Source of the DNA: CAZOMR01 sp964580655
Lineage (GTDB): Bacteria; RBG-13-61-14; CAZOMR01
Assembly: GCA_964580655.1 (NCBI GenBank)
Contig: CAZOMR010000219.1
Location: 1-5,498, forward strand
Direction: 5' to 3'
Length of the DNA: 5,498 bases
How positions within the stretch are numbered: the stretch's first letter is position 1; each line of letters begins with the position of its first letter. The notes below the pieces were generated by a model, which was not told where the DNA came from, did no database searches, and saw only the letters and a list, made by a program, of their open reading frames with translations. Below are positions 1 to 5,446 of this stretch, piece by piece. The position numbers were made by a program, and so were the translations under genes.

Positions 1-12
1 GGCACAGCCAAT

Positions 13-65
13 GTAGGGGCAGGGCTTGCCCTGCCCTCAAAGGGCGCAGCAAGCAGAGCCTCTAC
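13..65. repeat. GTAGGGGC-type palindromic repeat element
   Basis: The stretch can fold into a multi-stem structure. An outer stem pairs GTAGGGGC (13-20) with GCCTCTAC (58-65) with one G-T wobble. Inside it is a perfect 9-bp hairpin, GGGCAGGGC (17-25) with GCCCTGCCC (28-36) around a TT loop, so the outer stem can form in full only if that hairpin opens; GTAG/CTAC (13-16/62-65) can coexist with it. Palindromes with GTAGGGGC ends are, from general knowledge, a common dispersed intergenic repeat style in some Desulfobacterota and other genomes; family membership here is by resemblance only. No protein-coding signal was seen in it. Its right part overlaps the inverted repeat that also occurs at the other end of the window. 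Confidence 0.6.
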
Positions 66-105
66 GGCCGAGAATGAAAAAAGTCACCATTTATGTCGCA
101 CACCC
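54..105 (+). repeat. Left copy of 52-bp inverted repeat
   Basis: The 52 bases here are the reverse complement of positions 5447-5498, with a single mismatch (T at 61 against G at 5491 on the plus strand). Identity stops abruptly after the CACCC at 101-105; the bases inward of the two copies are unrelated. The left copy continues outward into the palindromic element at 13-65, while the right copy is cut by the window end, so the full repeat may be longer than 52 bp. Confidence 0.9.
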
Positions 106-118
106 CTTTGTGCGTTTT
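97..118 (+). terminator. Possible intrinsic terminator hairpin
   Basis: A perfect 6-bp stem, CGCACA (97-102) with TGTGCG (109-114), encloses a 6-base loop and is followed directly by TTTT (115-118). On the plus strand this has the form of a short rho-independent terminator and would stop transcription arriving from left of the window before the crotonase remnant. The left stem arm lies in the inverted repeat and the right arm outside it. The T-run is only four bases, so termination strength is uncertain. Confidence 0.4.
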
Positions 119-156
119 GACATTGACGAAAAAAGATGAATGATATAGCTTATAGT
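117..156 (+). promoter_or_regulatory. Possible promoter of the plus-strand genes
   Basis: A consensus -35 hexamer TTGACA (117-122) is followed at once by TTGACG (123-128). Downstream lie TATAGC (144-149) and TATAGT (151-156) as candidate -10 boxes. No pair has ideal spacing: TTGACG to TATAGC is 15 bases and TTGACA to TATAGC is 21. The AT-rich block just upstream of the first plus-strand reading frame, directly after a terminator-like hairpin, is where a promoter is expected. The exact boxes are unsure. Confidence 0.3.
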
Positions 157-197
157 GTGGAGCGGGCTGACCAAGGAGATGGAAGGATGATGGACTT

Positions 198-400
198 ATG
201 ATAAAGCTTGAGAACATAATTTACGAGAAGCAGGCCGGGATGGCGCGGGTTATAATCAACCGGCCCAGGGTTTACAACTGCTTTCGCACTCGCTTCGGAT
301 ATGCAGGATTTCCATCACTTACGGCAGTGAGGAGATCAAGGAAGGCATGACAGCCTTTCTGGAAAAGCGCAAGCCGGACTTTGCGAGCTTTAGGCGGTAG
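198..400 (+). pseudogene. Crotonase-family (enoyl-CoA hydratase/MenB/BadI-like) gene remnant
   Basis: The two ends of a crotonase-superfamily acyl-CoA enzyme are joined here without the middle. From the ATG at 198 the frame reads MIKLENIIYEKQAG and then a hydrophobic strand and INRPRVYNCFR, matching the usual crotonase N-terminus (INRPxxxNAFR). From about 326, in another frame, SEEIKEGMTAFLEKRKPDF runs to a TAG at 398-400, matching the usual C-terminal tail, best of the MenB/BadI kind. Such enzymes have about 260 residues; only about 50-60 remain, so roughly 200 residues, including the oxyanion-hole and active-site region, are gone. The N-terminal frame ends at TGA 348-350 after 50 codons. 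The middle bases (about 283-327) can be read as FALASDMQDFHHL in the third frame, so at least one small frame change exists besides the large deletion. A purine-rich GGAAGG (181-186) precedes the ATG. Not expected to be active. Confidence 0.8.
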
Positions 401-415
401 TCAAGGGAGGACTCC

Positions 416-673
416 ATGGAATACAAAGGACAGAAGGCCCAGGTGATCATGGTAGGAACAAAGCAGGCGGTTCCGGGCTTTAAGGGGGAGTTGTGCGTGG
501 CAGTGATTCAATATGGCAGTAAGGAGGACGAGAGGTACGATGTGGTTCCGGACTCCACAAGCACCCAGGACGAGAATGATCTTCCAGAGGTTATGACCTT
601 TGATGATAAAAACGAGGCACTTCAGTATGCCCTTCAAATGGATCGGAACAAAAGCGACTGGAAAAAGATGTGA
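416..673 (+). CDS. Hypothetical protein, 85 residues
   Basis: I do not recognise this family. The ATG at 416 is preceded by a strong Shine-Dalgarno sequence (AAGGGAGG, 403-410) with good spacing, which supports a real gene and this start. The product is soluble and acidic in the middle. Residues 7-33 look like beta strands with small hydrophobic residues, 35-60 is a charged Asp/Glu/Ser/Thr-rich stretch, and the last 25 residues (KNEALQYALQMDRN and a basic end) look like one amphipathic helix. There are no membrane segments, signal peptide or metal motif, and only one cysteine (residue 27). It begins 15 bases after the stop of the crotonase remnant, so it was probably co-transcribed with that gene when it was intact and may have been an accessory gene of the same operon; that role is inference from position only. 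Confidence 0.65.
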   Translation: MEYKGQKAQVIMVGTKQAVPGFKGELCVAVIQYGSKEDERYDVVPDSTSTQDENDLPEVMTFDDKNEALQYALQMDRNKSDWKKM

Positions 674-736
674 GTTGCTAAAGATTCAGCATTATGCTAG
701 CCTAAATCAAAGCGATTATCTCAAGGAGGAAAAGGC

Positions 737-1105
737 ATGAATCGAGGTGCTGTAGGCTGGAAGACGTTGTTGTTTTTGGTCATTATAGGTGCGATTATCT
801 ATGGGGTCATGACCGTTGCTCCGCCTTTCTTTCACCAGGCCTGTTTCAAGAACAGGATGGAGGATGTCATGCGCAGGTATGGCAGTCTGGGCGAGGATGA
901 GATGATTCACACGATCATTACGGTGGGCAGAAAGGATTGCAAGGTGCCCAGACTGAGCTACCAGAATTTCGACTTTGAGGGCGATGTCCTGGAGGATTCA
1001 GTCCTTCGTTGTCATTATACCGAGGTGATAAAGCTTCCGGGTGGCCGTTCTTATGAATTAAAGATGAACCCCGAGGTGCGAATAAAAATTCCCGCGGCAT
1101 TTTAG
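737..1105 (+). CDS. Small membrane-anchored protein, DUF4845-like
   Basis: A 122-residue protein with one N-terminal membrane helix (about residues 9-27, after a short basic start), followed by a VAPPFF turn and a roughly 95-residue domain probably outside the cytoplasm. The layout resembles DUF4845-type proteins: a helix ending in a V-P-P-like motif, a helical stretch (36-62), then beta strands ending in a pattern like YTEVIKLPGGRSYELKMNP (residues 94-112). Function is unknown for that group. Two cysteines at 68 and 92 could pair if the domain is periplasmic; Cys36 lies near the membrane. The start is supported by AAGGAGGA (723-730) seven bases upstream. It follows the 85-residue gene by 63 bases with no clear terminator, so they may share a transcript. 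The family match is by pattern only; the gene itself is likely real. Confidence 0.7.
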   Translation: MNRGAVGWKTLLFLVIIGAIIYGVMTVAPPFFHQACFKNRMEDVMRRYGSLGEDEMIHTIITVGRKDCKVPRLSYQNFDFEGDVLEDSVLRCHYTEVIKLPGGRSYELKMNPEVRIKIPAAF

Positions 1106-1107
1106 AA

Positions 1108-2181
1108 TCAGAAGATCACATCCTCTTCCACCATCCGGGTGCCCTTCCATATCTTGAGCCGGGTCTGGGGCTGGCCGGTTTTGTCATACTCGATATAAGC
1201 ATAGGTCATGCGCCTCTGTCTGCCCAGGTTGGATATATCAAGATGAATGATGTCGTTCCACGTGCCGGTGTTTACATACAGCTTGTTTTTGCCCATGCGG
1301 CGGAACGCGGCTTGATGATTGTGCCCGAAGATCACGGTGTGATAGGGCCCTTTCTTCGCGATGGCCCGGGCGCTGGTCTCAAGCTCCGGGATGAGGGATA
1401 TCTCCTTGAAAATCCGCAAGATGTCAATAAACCGCTTGCGGTTGTAAGTCAGCCAGATATACTGCTGGCCTAGAAGGAATGCGGCGAGACGAAGGGTGGC
1501 GCGAACAGCAAAGCCGGTATCAGTAAACAGTGAGACCAGGAGATACCGGCCAAAAGGCTGAACCCGGTCCACATAAGGCCGCTTCTGCTTTATCTTGTTC
1601 AGATACTTGATGACAAAAAGGCACCCCCACGGCAAATTAAGAATCGGCTCCGGGAACCCCTTAGAGAGAAAGAGCCGATCAGGGGCAAAGTGATTGGCCG
1701 CGGCATACTGGTTGCCGTGCTCAATGTATACTCCGTCAAAGACATAGTAGAAGCTCGGAAACTTGACATTGGTCTTGAGCCGCTCGTTGATCAGCTCCCG
1801 CACAGCCTGCCAGTGCACTGCCGGGTCGTGGTTGCCCGCAAGGTAGGTGATGCTGTGTCCGGGCACCTGGGCGTATCGCCGCATTGCATCGAAAAGCTCA
1901 GGGTGCCCGAGAAAAACCTGTTGAACCTTCTCCACCGCAGTCCGCTCGGTAATCGCCTCGGGAAACCTCTCACCATAATCAACCTGGAGGGTATTGAGAA
2001 AATCACCGTTCAGGATCAACTCTACATTACAATTCTCAAAGTCCCCTTGTGAGTAATAATCCACAAACTCGATAAATTTCTGGTCGTAGATAAAATCCTC
2101 AAGCGGATTGATCGAGCCATCCTCGAGAAGCTGGCCCTTGCCAATATGAAAATCACTTACAACCAGCTTGACCTTCCTCAT
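1108..2181 (-). CDS. Calcineurin-like metallophosphoesterase
   Basis: A 357-residue predicted di-metal phosphoesterase. The full motif set is present in order: Asp10-Phe-His12 (SDFHIG), Asp60 in NGD, GNHD at 116-119, His155 in EHGN, and GHNH at 286-289 followed by NTGTW at 304-308. With all ligands present it should be active. The SDxHxG start and overall order resemble LpxH/UDP-2,3-diacylglucosamine pyrophosphatase-like enzymes, but it is over 100 residues longer than LpxH (about 240). The extra length is mainly residues 165-275, rich in aromatic, aliphatic and basic residues, possibly a helical cap that touches the membrane or a lipid substrate. The substrate cannot be told from sequence; this is not a confident lpxH. 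The ATG at 2181 has a GAGG-type ribosome site and a candidate promoter of its own. The stop lies 2 bases from the stop of the convergent 122-residue gene. Confidence 0.88.
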   Translation of the reverse strand: MRKVKLVVSDFHIGKGQLLEDGSINPLEDFIYDQKFIEFVDYYSQGDFENCNVELILNGDFLNTLQVDYGERFPEAITERTAVEKVQQVFLGHPELFDAMRRYAQVPGHSITYLAGNHDPAVHWQAVRELINERLKTNVKFPSFYYVFDGVYIEHGNQYAAANHFAPDRLFLSKGFPEPILNLPWGCLFVIKYLNKIKQKRPYVDRVQPFGRYLLVSLFTDTGFAVRATLRLAAFLLGQQYIWLTYNRKRFIDILRIFKEISLIPELETSARAIAKKGPYHTVIFGHNHQAAFRRMGKNKLYVNTGTWNDIIHLDISNLGRQRRMTYAYIEYDKTGQPQTRLKIWKGTRMVEEDVIF

Positions 2182-2494
2182 CCCTTACCTCTCTGTTTCT
2201 TATGATAACCTAACCGTTGATTGGATTCAATTCCCATAGTTTTTGGGCACTGCCAAGCAATCTTGTTGAAATTCAGTTGTAGTTGAAAAGCAGGGAATCT
2301 CCGGAAACTTTCTTTTTCCTCATGGCTCAATAAATATGTCGCCAGGATTCTCTCAGCATGTCCTTTATCCTCCCACCCCGGAAACCTGCTCAAAAACCTC
2401 CGGAAGTGGCGGAAGAAGTTTTCTCCGAGGATGGAAAGGCTGGATGTGTCTCTGTGGTTTAAAAAATTTTATTGCCGATGGCACTGTCCGCAGA
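2182..2494 (-). other. 313-base gap between cytochrome and phosphoesterase genes
   Basis: No recognised gene lies here. It holds the candidate phosphoesterase promoter (2202-2230) and a weak 4-bp hairpin, TGCC-ATC-GGCA on the minus strand (2473-2483), followed by an AT-rich run with six Ts (2461-2466), which could be a poor terminator for the cytochrome operon. A minus-strand frame from a TTG at 2393 (71 codons) has a GGAGG five bases upstream and overlaps the phosphoesterase start as ATGA, but its product resembles nothing I know and its second half reads like untranslated sequence. A real small gene or a decayed gene cannot be excluded. Confidence 0.5.
2202..2230 (-). promoter_or_regulatory. 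Candidate sigma70 promoter for the metallophosphoesterase
   Basis: On the minus strand, TTGAAT (2225-2230, four of six -35 consensus bases) and TATCAT (2202-2207, five of six -10 bases) are separated by exactly 17 bases. Transcription would start near 2195, leaving a leader of about 13 bases that still holds the GAGG ribosome site. This would let the phosphoesterase be expressed apart from the electron-transfer operon upstream. Confidence 0.4.
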
Positions 2495-3163
2495 TTATGG
2501 AGGAGTCGTATCGGATTCCTGGATTTCAGGCCTCGGCAGAGCCTTTTTATCATGATATGAATGGCAGAGCTGGCACTGGTTCTCCATGTGACAGATGGTG
2601 CAGGTATTCATCCGGAAGAGTTTTTCTCGCGGAATATTCAAGGTCCCCTCGCCTGAGCCGTGACATATCTTGCAACTGTAGTTTTTGCGATGAGGGCGGT
2701 GAGAAAAAATCTCTCTGCTCACCTTTGATTCATCAGGCTCTTCAGACCCTTCGGGCTTTCCTTTTTCCTTCCAGATGGCCTCGTGGCAGGCCTTGCAGGT
2801 CTCATCCGTCATGATCTTCTGGATGGGCTTTCCATACCAGTGTTCAGGATGGCAGGAGAGGCACGGCGTAGGCAGGCTCTCGTGCAGGTTATTCCGGATG
2901 GTGTTCATGTGGCATTTCTCCGATGCGCAAGAGGAATCCGGAACACCCCGGCCCGGCTGATGGCAAGCCTTGCAGTCTTTTTTGAGATGATCGTGTTCCA
3001 CCGAAAGCGGTGTTCCGAGAAAGGCCTTTTCCTCTGACATGAAGAAAAAAGAGAGGGCCCAGGCCAGGAACGCTAGTGCGGAGAGGAGTATAAGCCAGGG
3101 CGAGCGCGCGGCCCTGGTGAGGGGTTCTTCCAATGGAATTCTATCGCGGCTCTTCTTCAGCAT
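2495..3163 (-). CDS. Membrane-anchored heptahaem cytochrome c
   Basis: A 222-residue multihaem c-type cytochrome, last gene of the three-gene electron-transfer operon. A basic N-terminus (LKKSRDR) is followed by one membrane helix at about 22-42 that reads as an uncleaved signal anchor, so the haem domain should face the periplasm. Haem motifs: CKACH (64-68), CASEKCH (79-85, CX4CH), CLSCH (101-105), CKACH (123-127), CKICH (164-168), CTICH (188-192) and CQLCH (197-201), seven in all. Extra histidines at 57, 59, 94, 108, 155, 158 and 204 could serve as distal ligands, so bis-His haems are likely. CX4CH is typical of cytochrome c3-type proteins. Residues 131-150 form a charged loop without haem. 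The start lies 7 bases after the cytochrome b gene, and the GAGGGG ribosome site overlaps that gene's TGA, so translation is probably coupled. It probably passes electrons between the membrane cytochrome b and periplasmic partners. Confidence 0.92.
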   Translation of the reverse strand: MLKKSRDRIPLEEPLTRAARSPWLILLSALAFLAWALSFFFMSEEKAFLGTPLSVEHDHLKKDCKACHQPGRGVPDSSCASEKCHMNTIRNNLHESLPTPCLSCHPEHWYGKPIQKIMTDETCKACHEAIWKEKGKPEGSEEPDESKVSREIFSHRPHRKNYSCKICHGSGEGTLNIPREKLFRMNTCTICHMENQCQLCHSYHDKKALPRPEIQESDTTPP

Positions 3164-3170
3164 ATTCCCC

Positions 3171-3968
3171 TCAATAGCGCGAGACCGTTACGATGTGCAC
3201 GACCACGAATATCAACATGCCCACGGACAGTGGTATGTGAAAAAGAAGCCACAGTTTGAGCCAACGCGTGTAACGGAAATGTAGCTCAAGATCGGAAAAG
3301 AGCCCCGCACATTCCTCAATAGACCCCTGCAGTATTGCGAAGGCCTCTTTATCCGATTCCTTAATACCTCCGGCCACGGCAGAGAGCGGGGGAATTGCGA
3401 TCTTTTCCCTGGGGCCCCTCTGATAAAGTGGAACCACGACCTTATCGTAGATTAACATTAAAGAACCGCCGCTCTCGGTGCAAAAACGAAAGAGATCCTC
3501 TTTTAACTCGGCAAGCCGGGCCGCGACTTCTTCCGGAATCACCACATCCCTTTCAGCCTCGGCAAGCCGCGGAGGAACCCTTAAATAGATGAGGTATCCG
3601 ATCGCGCCGCTCAGCACCACGAGAAAGAGCAGGGCAAGGGCTATGTCCGCAAGCAGGGCGTTGAACTGGAAACCAGTATGGGCAAACGCGAAGACCAGTG
3701 CAAGAACCCCGAGGTAGATGTGAATTTCAAGCCAGGTCTCAAGCGAGCCCATATTCCATGCTGGCCTGGCCTTTCTTGCCGAGTAGAAGATAGAGATGAG
3801 GATGAGCAAAAAACCGATTGCGCCAAAAGTATGGCCGACCGGCGACCTGCCGGTGAGCGGTGGGAAGCGATAGTGCGCCAGATAGTACATGAGCGCGAGA
3901 ACCACTACCGAGATGACGGCAGTGATGAAAGGCCAGAGCCGACCACGCTTCTTGATACCCAGCACCAT
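3171..3968 (-). CDS. Dihaem cytochrome b-like membrane subunit
   Basis: A 265-residue integral membrane protein with about five helices (roughly 12-31, 44-62, 80-98, 104-129 and 237-259). Helix 3 carries His83 and His97 and helix 5 carries His244 and His258. Both pairs have 13 residues between them, the spacing used in bc1/b6-type and ferric-reductase-type cytochromes b to hold two stacked b haems across the membrane. His46 at the start of helix 2 and His32 could be further ligands or lie near a quinone site. By the positive-inside rule the N-terminus (IKKRGR) and the loop SARKARPAW (63-71) are cytoplasmic. This also puts the 105-residue stretch between helices 4 and 5 (about 131-236, acidic helix then mixed) in the cytoplasm, where it could dock the Fe-S protein. 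The gene starts 6 bases after the Fe-S gene. It is the expected link between cytoplasmic Fe-S and periplasmic haem subunits. No closer family name is claimed. Confidence 0.82.
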   Translation of the reverse strand: MVLGIKKRGRLWPFITAVISVVVLALMYYLAHYRFPPLTGRSPVGHTFGAIGFLLILISIFYSARKARPAWNMGSLETWLEIHIYLGVLALVFAFAHTGFQFNALLADIALALLFLVVLSGAIGYLIYLRVPPRLAEAERDVVIPEEVAARLAELKEDLFRFCTESGGSLMLIYDKVVVPLYQRGPREKIAIPPLSAVAGGIKESDKEAFAILQGSIEECAGLFSDLELHFRYTRWLKLWLLFHIPLSVGMLIFVVVHIVTVSRY

Positions 3969-3974
3969 GCCTCT

Positions 3975-5369
3975 CTAGCTCCCCTCTGCCTCGTGTTCCG
4001 CTATCAATTCCTCAGGCCGGAGCAGGTGAGCCGCACCGACCGGGCAGTTATACACGCAGGCGACCTGTTTTTCATCCACGCACATGTCGCATTTGAGAAC
4101 AAGCTTCTTTTCCGGCCTCTCTCCCGTCTCATCCGGAACATGGACGATCAGTATGTTCCCGTAAGGACAGCGCTCAGCACAAGCGCCGCACGCGATGCAA
4201 GATTCCGTGAAATGGACTTCACCGTGGCGGTCGCGGACGATCCCGCCGAAGGGGCAAAGCAGACATTCGGGGTCCTCGCAGTGGATGCAGGATGTGGGGA
4301 TGAGCAGGTGCCCGAGACGAAGGCCTCGCCGGGAAATCCTGGAGTGGCCCCGGACCCTGGCGCAAGCCTGGACACAGCTATCGCACGCGATACAGCGATT
4401 GAGATCAATGGCAAGAATCTCGCGGGCCTGGGCAAGACCGTGTTCCACCACGAATTCCACCGCCTCGGCTCGCTGGCTGTCGTGCTCTATATTCTCGGTG
4501 TCATGCTCGCGCTCCTCCATGGTCTTTTCAAACTCATCGGCTATGCCAGGGTTGGCCTCCAGGATGTGCTGAAAGTCATCCTTGTCTATCCGGACAGCCT
4601 CGACATTACTGATCGCGGTGATAGAGGCGTTCCGCTTCTCGCTCCGGATAAGTGCGGCTTCTCCGAAATAACTGCCCTCCCGAAGGTATGTGAGGATTCT
4701 ATCCTTGCCATCACCCTCTCCATTGTGGCTCACCTTGACAAAACCGGAGCGGATTAGATAAAGCGAGTCCCCTTGATCCCCCTGGCGGATGATGATCTCT
4801 CCTTTTTTGAAGCTGAGCAGTTTGACCCGGCTTGAAAGGTCGGCTATCTGGGCATCAGTAAGGCGGGAGAAGATGCTGACCTTTCGGAGGTGGGTATGCA
4901 GTGACCGCTCCAGGTATTTCCGGTCAATCATTTCCTTGAGCCTTGGCGAGACCTTGTGCATACGGAGAAAAACCTGTTTGGGTATGCCTAGCAGGATGGT
5001 GCGTTCGAGCGTGGTGACCGTGGCGGTTCGAGGCTGACCCGATAGAGGGCCCATCTCTCCGAAGAAATCTCCTTTTTCCAATGTCCCGAGAATTATCCTG
5101 GGCTGGGTCTGTGTGCGAACGCTCACATCCACCTTGCCGGAGAGGATAAGGTAAAAGACCTCCTCGTAGTCACCCTGCCGGCAGATGATCTGGCCTGCTG
5201 GAAAGGATAGTATCTCGGCCTCGTCCGCGACCTTTTTCAGAATTTTGTTATCAAGGCCCTCGAAGAATGAGATGCGCAGAAGGAGTTGCTCCGGACGGAG
5301 GTCCTCGAAGAAGGGAATCTGCCTCAGCTCCTCGGCAAACTGGGACACGGTTTTATGGCTGATCTCCAT
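3975..5369 (-). CDS. Tandem cyclic-nucleotide-binding domains fused to four-cluster ferredoxin
   Basis: A 464-residue soluble protein, first gene of the operon. Two cNMP-binding domains (about 35-155 and 160-280) each keep a phosphate-binding cassette: FGEMGPLSGQPRTATV (103-118, Glu105 and Arg114) and FGEAALIRSEKRNASI (235-250, Glu237 and Arg246), so both may bind ligand. A charged linker (281-320) leads to a DmsB/HybA-like ferredoxin module with 16 cysteines: 326/329/332/336, 361/364/369/372, 391/394/397/401 and 427/430/438/442, predicted to hold four [4Fe-4S] clusters. The second group is one residue shorter than usual (two, not three, residues between its last cysteines). There is no helix-turn-helix domain, so it is not a CRP-type regulator, and no signal peptide, so it is cytoplasmic. 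Residues 18-24 and 33-39 repeat the cap motif I-x-F-F-E-x-L. The ATG lacks a clear Shine-Dalgarno sequence, but no better start is visible before domain 1. Probable role: ligand-controlled entry or exit of electrons for the membrane cytochrome. Confidence 0.93.
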   Translation of the reverse strand: MEISHKTVSQFAEELRQIPFFEDLRPEQLLLRISFFEGLDNKILKKVADEAEILSFPAGQIICRQGDYEEVFYLILSGKVDVSVRTQTQPRIILGTLEKGDFFGEMGPLSGQPRTATVTTLERTILLGIPKQVFLRMHKVSPRLKEMIDRKYLERSLHTHLRKVSIFSRLTDAQIADLSSRVKLLSFKKGEIIIRQGDQGDSLYLIRSGFVKVSHNGEGDGKDRILTYLREGSYFGEAALIRSEKRNASITAISNVEAVRIDKDDFQHILEANPGIADEFEKTMEEREHDTENIEHDSQRAEAVEFVVEHGLAQAREILAIDLNRCIACDSCVQACARVRGHSRISRRGLRLGHLLIPTSCIHCEDPECLLCPFGGIVRDRHGEVHFTESCIACGACAERCPYGNILIVHVPDETGERPEKKLVLKCDMCVDEKQVACVYNCPVGAAHLLRPEELIAEHEAEGS

Positions 5370-5400
5370 AACTTAAAATTTTGCAGTTAAGGGCTGAATA

Positions 5401-5430
5401 ATTCTACCGCAAATCCTTCAGACCTGTAAA
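5401..5430 (-). promoter_or_regulatory. Sigma70-type promoter of the electron-transfer operon
   Basis: On the minus strand, TTTACA (5425-5430) and TAGAAT (5401-5406) each match five of six consensus bases and are 18 bases apart. The start of transcription would be near 5394, giving a leader of about 25 bases before the ATG at 5369. A short inverted repeat, CTTAA-N10-TTAAG (5372-5391), lies in that leader and might be an operator, though AT-rich sequence makes this weak. The promoter sits just inside the right inverted repeat, whose inner edge is at 5447. Confidence 0.55.
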
Positions 5431-5446
5431 GGGGCGCATCCTCTTC

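Noticed and set aside
688..698. AGCAT-T-ATGCT palindrome between the two small plus-strand genes
   Set aside because: It is five base pairs with a 1-base loop and has no T-run; too short to separate from chance.
1690..2052. A 120-codon plus-strand frame
   Set aside because: It is the complement of the phosphoesterase gene, which has all catalytic motifs; no ribosome site or family match was seen for it.
2461..2483. Terminator after the cytochrome gene
   Set aside because: The stem is only 4 bp with a 3-base loop and the T-run does not follow directly, so it is too weak to annotate as a terminator.
2431..2814. A 127-codon plus-strand frame
   Set aside because: It lies opposite the heptahaem cytochrome gene, has no clear ribosome site and reads as low-information Arg/Ser/Cys-rich sequence.
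3678..4757. A 359-codon open frame on the plus strand
   Set aside because: It is antisense to the Fe-S fusion and cytochrome b genes, whose many ordered motifs (16 cysteines, paired histidines) show the minus strand is coding; the plus-strand product has no recognisable domain.
3975..5369. CRP/FNR-type transcription regulator
   Set aside because: The cNMP domains suggest it, but there is no C-terminal helix-turn-helix; the C-terminal half is a four-cluster ferredoxin module.
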